This document shows, in pieces, positions 48,346-59,608 of a stretch of 64,000 nucleotides of DNA; positions within the stretch are counted from its first letter, which is position 1; every line of letters starts with the position of its first letter. Position numbers and translations under genes: made by a program. The stretch lies in NCBI GenBank assembly GCA_014529385.2, contig CM043960.1:31731396-31795395 (forward strand), in the 5' to 3' direction. This stretch comes from Adiantum capillus-veneris. Taxonomy: Eukaryota; Streptophyta; Polypodiopsida; Polypodiales; Pteridaceae. The notes below the pieces were generated by a model. It searched no databases, was not told where the DNA came from, and saw only the letters and a program-made list of their open reading frames with translations.

Positions 48346-48669
48346 TGAGTTCCATTTAATGTCATCCATAATCCTATCTTCAAGGATCTTTTGATGAGCA
48401 CAATGAAGAAAGGATTTGTGGCACATGATTACAACAAGATGCATACAAAATATCTAGATAAAGTGAAAGATTCATCAGAGTGTATTCTAAAGCATACAAT
48501 TCTTGAGTACATACCACAATATGGATGTACAATTCCTCTTGATGGATGGACAATTTGTATAAAAAAACCCTTAATAAATGTGATGTTGATTTGTCCAAGA
48601 GGATCTATTTTTATTGCAATTGATATATCTTTGAAAGAAAAAACAAGTGGTTTTCTAGTAGAAATCTAA
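48346..48669 (+). pseudogene. DUF659/hAT-like transposase fragment
   Basis: The frame reads VPFNVIHNPIFKDLLMSTMK, NKMHTKYLDKVKD, ILEYIPQYGCTIPLDGWTIC and KPLINVMLICPRGSIFIAID. This is the DUF659 pattern (YGCTI..DGW...PLINxM...G) found in plant hAT-like transposases and their derivatives. A TGA sits just before VPFN, and the frame ends after FLVEI. Zinc-finger BED and C-terminal dimerisation regions are not seen. Confidence 0.7.
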
Positions 48670-49044
48670 AAGCGATGAAATTGAGTGAGATTTAGAAGAT
48701 GTGGATCCAAAGTGTTTAGATGTAGCAAAAATGGATGTGCTATGAGTGATTGATGCTCAAGATCATGTATGAGCAAGCTTATATTGTGGTCGAGAACTAT
48801 ACTTTTGTAACAATTACTATGTGCTTTCAGTTGCACTTATGTAACACTTTTGTAAATGATGGTTCAATGAGGCACTCCATTAGTGTAATGAATGACACTT
48901 TTGTATATGATGGTTTAGAGACACACTCCATTTTTAAATGATTGTAGACCATACCTGGGTGAAAAATTCAATGTACCTTTAACTATGTATTTTTTTTTTG
49001 TGTATGAATTTTCTCTCTCTCCATGTGTGTGTGCGCACGCGTGC

Positions 49045-49330
49045 ACGTGTAAGTCAAAAATCACATGAGTTAGAGATTGAGACTGGTAGATTGAGAGGAG
49101 TACCAGAGGCCAGGATTTGTCAGCTATACCGTATAGAGCCAAAGATAGAGTTACATCACATCTATCATTGACCAGTCTACTATGAGATACGGGGCTATTT
49201 CTACTGCTTATTCACAGAGGGTTTTGGACCACTGGCCAAAGCTACAAGATATCAAGATTAGAGATTCCTTGGACTATTTTTATTCGAGCTGCACATACAC
49301 AGGGAGAGCCTCTTGAGGAGACCGGTTAGT
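49045..49330 (+). pseudogene. C-terminus of a second LINE family
   Basis: HELEIETGRLRGVPEARICQ, LYRIEPKIELHHIYH, stop, PVYYEIRG. The LEIETGR-x-RG-VP ... C-x2-C ... H-x3-C ... P-x-Y pattern is a common LINE ORF2 end. Here the second Cys is Tyr and the last Cys codon is a stop. Not the same family as M/P copies. Confidence 0.55.
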
Positions 49331-49833
49331 AGGAGACATTGACAGAGGGAGATCACTAGTTTTTTTTAAACTACATGCGCGACATTCAGATGAGCAGGTT
49401 TCACAACAGACTTCAGAGTCCACCTGTACCAGAGGTACACTGATTTACAAGGCGACTAAACTTGGGAGATCCAGACGCCCATGATTGCGAGGGTCATTGA
49501 GACATTGGTGGAAGCTGCATCAGAGTGTCCATACTATTTTGGCCATACATGGGAGATGCCTAGTCAGAGTACTCACTGAGGAGGACATTGATGAACTCCT
49601 CTAAAGACCGATGCTGGATATCATAAGATAGGATCTTGATTCCAACATCTCAACCTTTCATTTCATTACATCCCATTCCTTTTTGTTCCACTTCGCTTTA
49701 GCTCAGTTCAGTTTCAGTTTTTTAGTTTTTAGTTTGTCAGTCTTCTACACAGAAATTGTATCAGATTCACCATTTGTAAACTCTTTTGTCTCATGGGTCA
49801 ATTTGGCCTTTTGAAGAAGTTAATTCATTTGAT

Positions 49834-49837
<4 letters not shown>

Positions 49838-49928
<91 letters not shown>
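49838..49928. repeat. (TC)n then (AC)n microsatellite
   Basis: TC run to 49879, AC run to 49928. Confidence 0.95.
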
Positions 49929-49931
<3 letters not shown>

Positions 49932-50529
49932 TTGTTCACAAAATCCTCATTTATTTGGTCATTACAAAGAGCAAGCTTGTACAAAAAGAAGATATTACAA
50001 AAAGGGACCTTTACATAAAAAATATCAAGTTTATTTCTTGGACTTAATCTCCCATGATATCTGATAGAGAAAACAAATTTGTTCCCATGGAGTCGTTCGA
50101 ACATGCTTCCTATATCCTCTTCCAAGGGACCAAGCTTTGCCTCATATCTTGCTAGTTTGTGCTTCAATCCAACATTCTTAGCTTCCAGTGCTTTGCAGCA
50201 AGTGTGAAATGATTGTGTAGTCTCTCCTTGGCTGACCAATTCTACACCTTGAGTTGCTAGTTGCTCAAGGATTGTTGTCGCCTCAGGGAGACAGGGAAAG
50301 TCCTTTCTGCAAAAAGGCTCTCCTTGATTTTCCTCTTGAGGAAAACTTTCTCTATTGGCATCCCTTGCCCACCCCTCCCATGCTAAGAGAAGCATTCCAA
50401 CTTACTTTGCATCTCAAACTAATAAAAGTAGCATTGTTGCACAAAGTAAATGGCTAGGTGACTGGTGTTTAGGTTTTTCTTGTACACTTGTAAGAATATG
50501 CCATGCATATGTTTTGCAAAAATTGTGTG
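49929..50529 (-). other. Unrecognised minus-strand ORF region
   Basis: 50040-50395 on the minus strand has a helix-prone stretch (ALEAKNVGLKHKLARYEAKL, LEEDIGSMFERL) that could be a coiled coil from a retroelement gag. The rest shows nothing. Confidence 0.25.
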
Positions 50530-50539
50530 TTGCAAGTCA

Positions 50540-50910
50540 CATATCTTTAAAGGGACAAAGGCTAAGCATGTTGCAACGTCAGATGCCAGCAAGGAAGCTA
50601 TATGGTTGGCACGTTTAGTGGGAGATTGAGACATCCACCAACAGGTTCCATCTTTGCATTGTTTTAGAGTGCCATTGCTTTGGCAAGGAATCCCGTGTTT
50701 CATTGCAAGTCAAAATTACACATTGAGGTGAGGTATCCTGAATGAGGTATCACCTCATTCAGGATGCATTGACGGATAAGCGCTTGGAGCTTGTCAAGGT
50801 CCACACCACGGACAACCAAGCATATGCTCTTACAAAGAGCCTAGCTACGGAGGGCTTTGCACACTGCATTGAGTTAATGTGGTGTAGGTTGAGAAGTTTT
50901 GTACAGGGGT
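50540..50910 (+). pseudogene. Copia RNase H remnant
   Basis: Across shifted frames: ASKEAIWLARLVGD, LARNPVFH, HIEV(R), then TKSLATEGFAHCIELMWCRL, the expected ends of Copia RNase H. Several stops and a CATCATTCAGGATG/CCTCATTCAGGATG-type repeat near 50735-50765 break it. Confidence 0.72.
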
Positions 50911-50987
50911 GAAGCTGTTGAGCTTCATGGTTGTACATACTAGCTTTAATTGCTACTTACGGCTACATTGGCCTTTACGTGGGAGAT

Positions 50988-51190
50988 TGTTGGGTAAAGG
51001 CTGGCACGACTGCCACATGCACCCTCCCTACACATACTAACTCCACTAACCTTTACTATATCTCTTATACAAAACAATAAAGAGACACAAGCTGTGTATC
51101 ATAGGTGTGTGTTTCCCCCAATATTCTAATCTTCTTCTCCTTTCCCATTCCTTGCACGCACGCGCACGGGAAAAAGCCCCTTCAGCAACA
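50988..51190 (+). repeat. 3' LTR of the second Copia family (203 bp)
   Basis: TGTTGGGTAAAGGC ... CCTTCAGCAACA, with inverted ends TGTTG/CAACA. It contains a CTATATCTC stretch and AACAATAAAG, the latter close to a polyadenylation signal. Confidence 0.75.
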
Positions 51191-52094
51191 ATCATTTGCA
51201 TATGACGCATGAGATTTTAGGAATTAGAGAAGAAGCTATTGCATACCGCATGCATTGAACCTGCACCCATTCCAAAGATAAACAACATTAGCAAAAAATC
51301 TTTCACCTTCAAGATTTTGATGAAACGAAGTATGCAAGCACACTTTTAGCATGAATCAATCAGTCAACTTGATGATTATTTTCATGATAAAGACTTTATG
51401 AGCATGAAATGGTTAAGTGTGCATCCAATCATTTTACCAGTAGTATTGCATTATAGTGGAATGCTACCAAAAAACACGATAGACATCCAAACACTTTGAA
51501 AGCATTCAAAAAATTGCTTCTATGTAAATTTTTAGCCGCATAGTACAAAGCTAAAGTACGACATTTGTGGGATTCGAAACAACAGGATGGAATGAAAATG
51601 TGGAAGCTTATATTGATTGCTTTTGGAATTTTCTTATTCAGTTACAGGCCATTGGGCATGTTAGCCAAAGGAAATTAAAATGTAAATACATATCATGGTT
51701 AGCACTTCAAATTGGCAATGAAGTAGACATGTTTGAGTCCCATTAATTATAACATGGCTGCTTTCTCTACTAGATTTGATAGGAACATGGACCAAAGATA
51801 AATATTTTTCAAGAGATACAGGTTTGATAATTTTGCTACACACCCCTAACCCTATGGCAACAACAACAATAGGATGCTACAATGTAGAAATCAAAATCAT
51901 CAACCAAATCAATGCCCCTTAAAAAGGTGAAGTGTTTTAAATGCTTTCAATTTGGCCATTGCAAATAAGTGTCCAAATAATGGTAGTAAGGACAATGGCC
52001 AATCCAATGTATGAAATTGCAACCACAACCTAAATTCCTTCAACAATAGTTTCTCCAATGGTAAAATAGTCAACCTGATAGAAGATGCTCCTCC

Positions 52095-52285
52095 CAATGA
52101 TGACGAAGTTGAAGCAAACTATAGTAAGGGCTATGATCAAGTCTATGATGTTAATGAAAACCATTCTCTAAGTACCTTTATATCTCCTCATTCTTTGCTT
52201 AACATGAAGGGTACAATCAATGATAAAGATGTTAAAATTTTATTGGATGATGGAAGTAATCATGATTTTATTTCTACACAATAAG
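52095..52285 (+). pseudogene. Protease region of the second Gypsy
   Basis: NENHSLSTFISPHSLLNMKG, TINDKDVKILLDDGSNHDFI: the D-(S/D)-G-(A/S)-xHxFI active-site pattern. A TAA follows within ten codons. Confidence 0.65.
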
Positions 52286-52824
52286 CACATTAGCACTCTC
52301 TTCCTAAATGTCTTCACCACATAACACCATGACCCTTCAATAATCAAAAATTTATTTGTAAAAATCAAATAGGAGTTGAAGTTTGCATTTGTAAATTCTC
52401 ACAAACACAAATATTTTGGTAGCACGGTTGCATATTATTGGCATGATTGTGGGTATACCTTTCCATCATGAATTTAGTCCATCGATTGATTATAAAACAC
52501 ATAAATTGACTCTCACGCATAACAACCAAACTTTTTTCATTCAAGCAACACTTGAGCATAAAAAATTGCAATTTATTTCTCACACACAAGCAAAAAGAGC
52601 TATAAGGAATGCTTGTAAACAAAGTGTTTGTTGAACTTAAACTCTTCACATGAGGCATTTCTGTTTCAATTTAAAGACTATTTTATGTATATTTGCCTCC
52701 ATAATTCTACTTTATAAGATAAACATTATCCGAGGTTGTGAAACACCCTGTAGAGCACTTTATTGAGTAAACCTTAATGCACACAAAGAAAAAAATTTCA
52801 AATATTTACTCGAGTGAGAACTCA

Positions 52825-52950
52825 TAAGACCTAGTAGTTCATCATATGGAGCTCCGATATTTCTTGTCAAAAAGAAAAATGGAACCTTCCTTATGTGTAT
52901 AGACTACAAGGATTTTATAAAAATCACATTTAACAATCCATCTTATCCTT
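52825..52950 (+). pseudogene. RT fragment of the second Gypsy
   Basis: SSYGAPIFLVKKKNGTFLMC then IDYKDF and ITFNNP, the first conserved block of Gypsy RT. The YxDD region is missing altogether. Confidence 0.8.
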
Positions 52951-52964
52951 TACATAGAGGTTTT

Positions 52965-53990
52965 GCAACTAATTTCAAAACTTATGTCGTGATTTTTATT
53001 GGCCAACTATCAAAAATGGTGTGAAGCAGTATGTTTCATCTTGTTTGATTTACCAAAAGATTAACTTAGCCACAAGTAAGAAGTTGGGCCACTTGCATCC
53101 TCTCCCCATTCCTAAAAAACCTTGGGAGCAACCTAGGGGGATTCACTAATAGTACTAGAAAGATGTAACCTATGTGCAACAAAGCTGCCTTTTTTATCTC
53201 TATATATGGGACCCTCTTTGTAAACTATACCTTGTTTTCCTAATAAAACCCCCCTATTGTAAACTCACGTGACACCATACGGTAAACCTTAGTGAATACC
53301 CTAGAGTGAGCACGCCAATGGATTTTGTAATGGGTTTTCCTCTCACTATTCACAAGCATGATATGATTTGGACTATCATTAATCGTTTTTCTAAACTAGT
53401 ATATTTCACATCCTACTAGAAAACTCGCATAGTACATCAAGCTGCACTTCTATTTCTCAAAACTAACTTTCTGCATCATGGTTTATCATTAGTGATAATA
53501 TATGATCGAGATTCCAAATTTTGTTGTGCCTTTTAGACTAGATTCTTTGAGAATCTTGTTACTATACTTTATTTTAAGTTGAATGGTCAAACATAAGTAA
53601 CTACTCATAAGATCATTGATATACTTAAAGCTTATGTTCATTCTCGACCCAAGAAATAGGATAATTACCTACATATTTTATAGTTTTCTTATAGCAATAT
53701 CACTCACTCTGCTTTAGGAAATCTCCATTGATATTTTCTCTTCCTACTTCTAGTTCATGTATTTCTAATGTTGTGCTTGTTGCCATTAATTTCACTGTCA
53801 ATTTTCATGAAATTCATGCAAGTGTTCACTCTACCTCTCAAGCATTCACAAAATCTTTATAATAAGCATGCTGGTAAGCATCGCAAGGCACATGTGTTTA
53901 AGGATGGTGATTATGTTATACTTCAAATTCAAAAACAAAGGATTAAAAGTGTCAACATCATTGTATGTTGTCTCCATGTTTTTCCGATCC
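52965..53990 (+). pseudogene. Integrase of the second Gypsy, with MITE insertion
   Basis: DFYWPTIKNGVKQYVSSCLI then YQKIN (finger; second Cys is Tyr), PIPKKPWEQ, the MITE (53133-53304), MDFVMGFPLTIHKHDMIW (D), IYDRDSKFCCAF (D), then LNGQT-TAA-VTTHKI, where the catalytic Glu codon has become TAA. HKAHVFKDGDYVIL closes it. Confidence 0.82.
53133..53304. mobile_element. MITE-like element, about 172 bp
   Basis: Left end CTAGGGGGATTCACTAA and right end (reverse complement) CTAGGGTATTCACTAA form an imperfect inverted repeat of about 16 bp. It lies exactly between the expected integrase blocks KPWEQ and MDFV. The target duplication is not clear, so the superfamily is open. Confidence 0.6.
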
Positions 53991-54281
53991 TTTCAAGATA
54001 TCTGCTATGATTGATCATGTTTCATTTTGTTTAGGGTTGCCATCATACTAGAATATTGAAAGTGCATTCCACATAAGTATTTCAAGAACCTTTCAAGCAC
54101 CCCTATCTTTGCACCCTATTTATGAGGATCTCCACATAAGGCTTATAAGACCTTTTAAAGCACCCCGATCTTCACACCCTATTTATGAGACCCGCCTTCA
54201 CTTGTAGACCAAGAAGAGGAACTCATTCTTGCACAATAGTTTATCATGAGACCACCACGAGCACGATTTTTTTTTCTTTCT

Positions 54282-54286
54282 CTCCA

Positions 54287-54340
<54 letters not shown>
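54282..54340. repeat. (TC)n tract at the 5' border of LINE P3
   Basis: CATCTG followed by about 50 bp of TC, then CTAACGCTG, the first base of a GC-richer leader. Confidence 0.92.
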
Positions 54341-54343
<3 letters not shown>

Positions 54344-54658
54344 ACGCTGTTTGCTCCTCTCATCGTCGAATCCTAACTGTTTTCCACAGCCATTGGGTGC
54401 AAGGGCAACACCTAGCCTCCCAAGGATACTCCATAGCCTCGCCCTCCCACCTAATTAAGGTAGCCCCCATTCTATGCCCGATAGCTTGCAACACCATAGC
54501 CCTGCAACCCCCGATCTTGTGTGCCCGACAACAACGTTTCACCCCTTGGCAACTCTCTTGCTAAGGCAACCCCCTCAAATCCTCTCACTCTGTATGCCCT
54601 GAAATCGGTAGTTCCTGCAAGCCAATTTGCATCAAAAGGGACGTTTCCCATGCAGTGA

Positions 54659-55449
54659 GTGACGGGACAAACGAAGGGCGCACATAGTCCAATACAACAA
54701 ATATGCGTTGTTGCAAGTTGCATGGCAAAATGCAAAGGAGCACCCTCAACACCAAGAGGTACTCGATCCTTCATGGTCCCACCTTGGGTGGATCCGTTCG
54801 ACCGCATACAAGCTGAACTCAAGGAGTTGAAGGTAGAGAATGCCGAGCTCAAAATGTGCCTCACCGCCCTCAAAGCCCAAGTCCAATCTCTTGAATCTAA
54901 AACACAAGCAAACATGAATCGCATTTTAGCCAAGGCCAAGGAGGTAGATCATAACTTTACCCAAAATGTGGCCTCATTAGCCACTCAAATTCAAGAAAAT
55001 GCTGCCTCGCCGTCTCCTCCAAAGTGGAGAAGTGCTTGCAGGAGCGCCACCGTCACAAAGTTCTTGCATTGACCATTCGCATTGGTGGCTTGCCCTCCAC
55101 TTGATGGGAAGAGGACGACAACTTTCGTGCCACTCTAGTCAAGCTCAATGAGGCCATCCAACCTATCAAGTTTGATGCCTCCACCATCGAGTGCGTGCAC
55201 TGTGACCACCACACCAACCAAGGGAGTCTTGCCTTCAAAACCAAAGACAACCGCAGGACACTCCTAAAAAAAACTCACCTTCTAAAGGGCACAACAATTT
55301 GGATTAGTGAAGCTCTAATGCCCATGCAACTCAAGATGAAGAAACAAGAGTTGCAAAAGGTAAGAGAAACACGAGAAGCAAGTAAATTTTCCATCTATCA
55401 TGGTGGTAGAGCCATCATTGAGCAGTTTCGGGCACAAAAAGCCCCATAA
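54659..55449 (+). pseudogene. LINE P3 ORF1 (coiled coil, RNA-binding)
   Basis: A Cys-containing N-terminus, then a heptad-like coiled coil (RIQAELKELKVENAELKMCL, ALKAQVQSLESKTQANMN) at about 54800-54990. After a frameshift near 55020, LALTIRIGGLPST-stop-WEEDDNF, VHCDHHTNQGSLAFKTKDNR, LLKGTTIWISEALMPMQLKM resembles the RRM/C-terminal part of LINE ORF1 proteins. ORF1p trimers coat LINE RNA. One stop (TGA near 55103) and at least two frame changes inactivate it. Confidence 0.65.
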
Positions 55450-55534
55450 CGTCCTCCCCCCCTTTTTTCCATAGCAACCTTTATTGCATGTTTGTGGCTG
55501 GTTGCTACATTCCTCACTATGACTCAAACTTTTA

Positions 55535-55700
55535 GCTCGCTTGGATATGGATAGAGATCAGCCCTTTGTTGAACTAGAGGAAGACATTTCTCATTACAAG
55601 AACCAAGGTGAAGTCATTGTCTTTGGAGACATGAATGCTCACACAAATACGTTACAACACGACACACAACAAGTTGACATGCCACATGTTTGAAGAGGAA
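55535..55700 (+). pseudogene. LINE P3 endonuclease fragment
   Basis: FVELEEDISHYKNQGEVIVF, GDMNAHTNT: the GD(F/M)NA(H/R) motif of APE-type LINE endonucleases, with Asp and Asn catalytic-type residues. The frame then jumps to RT sequence (RGDVNNVNNY) at about 55740, so the rest of the endonuclease, the linker and the pre-RT region are deleted. Confidence 0.75.
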
Positions 55701-55739
55701 TGGATGATTCATATATGTATAATCAAATTTCTAATGATG

Positions 55740-56875
55740 CAAAGAGGAGATGTAAACAATGTGAACAACTATTGCACTATAATGGTTGGTTCTTTGATGG
55801 GGCAAAGTTATTTGGATGTATCATGGAGATGAAGATAAGTGAATGGGCTGAAAAGAACGGCAAACATGCGCTTGGTCAAGCAGGTTTTTGAAAGCATCAT
55901 AGCATTATTGATCACCTTGTCACTCTTCGAGTTCTTATGGAAGCGTCTCGATTGAAAGGAAAAAAGTTGTATTGCTGCTTTGTGGATTTCAAGAAAGTTT
56001 TTGACATGGTACCTTGAGGAAATATTTGGAGACGTATGCAAAGCCTTCAAGTGTTGAGAGAAATTATGCATGCAGTCATTCGCATCTACCAAAAAGTGAC
56101 ATGTCGACTACGTATCGGAGATGGAGTTTCAAAATTTTTTGCATGCACCATTGGTGTCAAACAAGGATGCCCACTTTCCCCAACCCTCTTTGGGCTACTC
56201 GTTGATGGATTGGAATGCATGGTTCTCGATTTTATGTAGAAAGAAGGCATAGAAGAGGTTAAGATCGAAAATGTGGTGATCATGCTTTTGCTTTATGCCG
56301 ATGATGTAGTTCTCTTGGCACATACTTTAGAAGATGCACAAAAGCTTATGAGTGTCTTGGAACGCTTTTTCTACATAGCGGGTTGATCGTGAATGGATCC
56401 AAAACCAAGGTTATGCTTGTAAAGACCCTCAAAGACAAAAATCCATGTATTGTATACAACAATGAACAACTTGAAGTGGTAGATAGCTTCAAGAACCCTG
56501 GCCTTGACGTTCCATCCAATCATAAATGGAAGGATTGCGGTCGCTTGGAAGCCAAAAAGAGGGCTTATTATGCATTTGAGAACATGTGTAATGGAGGAGA
56601 GATCAAGTGTTGTGCCCTCAAAAAGTACCTCTTTGACACGTTGGTGACACCAGTGCTTGTTTATGGAGTGGAGGTGTGGGGTGGTAGCATCGGAAAGTCT
56701 TCTTGGAAAGTGTCTGAGAATGTCCAAAAGCGTTCTCTCACCAACTTTCTCCAAGTAAAGACACAAACATGCTACATTCTCTCACTTCTTGAGTCCGAAT
56801 CGCTTCCCATTGAGGTCTTGGGCATGCAAAGGGTTGTGGAGTACATGCTTAAGACACAATGTCGCCCTTTGTATC
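55740..56875 (+). pseudogene. LINE P3 reverse transcriptase
   Basis: NYCTIMVGSL, SEWAEKNGKHALGQAGF, TGA, HSIIDHLVTLRVLMEASRLK, YCCFVDFKKVFDMVP (motif A), TGA, GVKQGCPLSPTLFGLLVDGL (motif B), TAG, LLLYADDVVLLAHTLEDAQK (motif C, intact YADD at 56294-56305), then KTKVMLVKTLKDKNPCIVYN and LVYGVEVWGGSIGKSSW. At least three stops and two frameshifts. Confidence 0.9.
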
Positions 56876-58035
<1,160 letters not shown>

Positions 58036-58171
58036 TTGGTGAGGGTGACGCCTAAAGTTTACAATTATATACACATCCAAAAAGCAACAAAGTTCACACA
58101 ATTAAATACTGTAAAATGTTACAAATATCCAAAGTCACATTAAAATTTTCCACTACTTATGATGCAATCTG

Positions 58172-58411
58172 CTACATCAATTTCATATTACGATGACAAT
58201 TGGGTACTTGCAATAGATCATCATTTGTGAGCTTTCTTTGTTGGATAAACATGTTATGATTCACATCCAATCCAAAGTATTGAAGGAAGAGAAAGTACAT
58301 GTGTTTGCAAGCCATGTATGGTTTGCCTTGTGCCATGCAATCTGTAAAGTCTCCACATGTACACATTGGATTATTTGCAATATGAACTTCATACTCCTTG
58401 CCTTGAACCTA
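58172..58411 (-). pseudogene. SWIM zinc-finger fragment
   Basis: The minus strand reads VQGKEYEVHIANNPMCTCGD, then GKPYMACKHMYFLFLQYFGL: the CxC...CxH pattern of a SWIM zinc finger, seen in MULE/FAR1-like and plant PMZ-type proteins. An acceptor-like TCCTAG|GTTC at 58411 suggests this is a last exon. It ends at TAG after NCHRNMKLM. It may belong with the minus-strand ORFs at 59120-59504. Confidence 0.6.
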
Positions 58412-59119
58412 GGAACTAGATATAACAAACATAAATTTTTCATGCATGTCTACCTTAACAACAATGTGCCCCACAATTTGAGTCTCCATTGAAACTATTG
58501 AGTCTATTCACTTTGAGGTTGCCATTGAGATGCATGGATGAGAATGCACACTATTTTGTTCTTTAATTGCACTCTTCTTGATTGTGTATCTTGCATCCTC
58601 TAAAGTCATCAATTCACTCTGTGCTCAGTTTTTTCCATTCTCTACAGGCCATATGCTTGGTACTCTTACTGGACACTATGTGATGGTGTTGTGATCCACA
58701 CTACCATTGCAAAACCACATGAATTGATCTTTTGAGCCTCTCCCACATGCAATGTTCAACTATCCCAAGTTCTAATCCCCCAAAATGATGGTGCAGTTGT
58801 CCCTATAATAGTGTTCTTGAGTTTTTTTTTTGCATTTTCCAGCTTGTGCACCAACCATCCTTGGCGTGTACTCTACTACCCTTTAGGATGAAAAAAATTG
58901 CCCACGTTGTCTTATGTATTTCGATATTTTCTACCACTAGTCCCTCATCATATTCATTACCTTTTTGGGTGGGCAATTCACGTGTTGCATGTGCACTTTT
59001 GCAATTCCTAGGAACATTTTATGTAAGGTACTCATGCCGGTGTAATGCATTTTCCTCCTCTCGGTTGACATGACCCATTCGTTTATTGCTTCTTCCAAGG
59101 TACCGTAACATTGTCACCT

Positions 59120-59504
59120 TCAACAAATGGCCCAACCCGTGATACCTATCTTCCACAAAGCAAGCATGTCCACATTTTTAAGTAATGAATCATACAGATT
59201 GGACATGCGTGCATCATATAAGCTCAACTCTTTATTGCATTGCCCTACCAACCAGCTAGTATGCTTTGTCTCCACCAAGTTTTTTGTGGGAATAAATGAC
59301 AAATCCTCTACCTCCTGCAACAAAGTAGTCATCAATGACATTTGCAACAAAACTAAATTTAAAGTACATGATTTTTATACTTACCACCCTACAAAGTGTT
59401 TCCTCCAACGAGGATATCCTCCATGCCACTAGCTTAGCCGATAATACATTTGTAAATCGTTTTGAGCTTGCTACCCTGCCTGAGGCTCGTATATTCCTAT
59501 GCAA
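59120..59504 (-). pseudogene. Possible upstream exons of the SWIM gene
   Basis: Minus-strand frames 59120-59350 (FIPTKNLVETKHTSWLVGQC, SLYDARMSNLYDSLLKNV) and 59256-59504 overlap. The first has a protein-like texture and lies 0.7 kb upstream of the SWIM finger on the same strand. No catalytic motif is seen, and the assignment is weak. Confidence 0.3.
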
Positions 59505-59608
59505 GGCTTCATCCTAGCTCCTAGCACAACACCATAATTCACATAGACATTTGTGTTCATCTTGAAAATTTTATGCACATATTGACTAGTGTGAATCTGC
59601 AGGCTTTT

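Larger units (their letters stand above)
50530..51190 (+). mobile_element. Second Copia family, 3' end with LTR
   Basis: Degraded RNase H region followed by a PPT-like ACGTGGGAGAT and an LTR. The LTR sequence is unrelated to 771-979. Confidence 0.8.
51400..54010 (+). mobile_element. Degenerate second Ty3/Gypsy element
   Basis: Recognisable pieces in order: a gag-like scrap near 51560-51660, a protease motif near 52236, RT start near 52830, integrase from about 52965. LTRs are not identified. A deletion joins the start of RT directly to the integrase finger. Confidence 0.75.

Noticed and set aside
56294-56305. LINE P3 as a possibly active source because YADD is intact
   Set aside because: The RT has several stops and frameshifts, and the endonuclease is mostly deleted.
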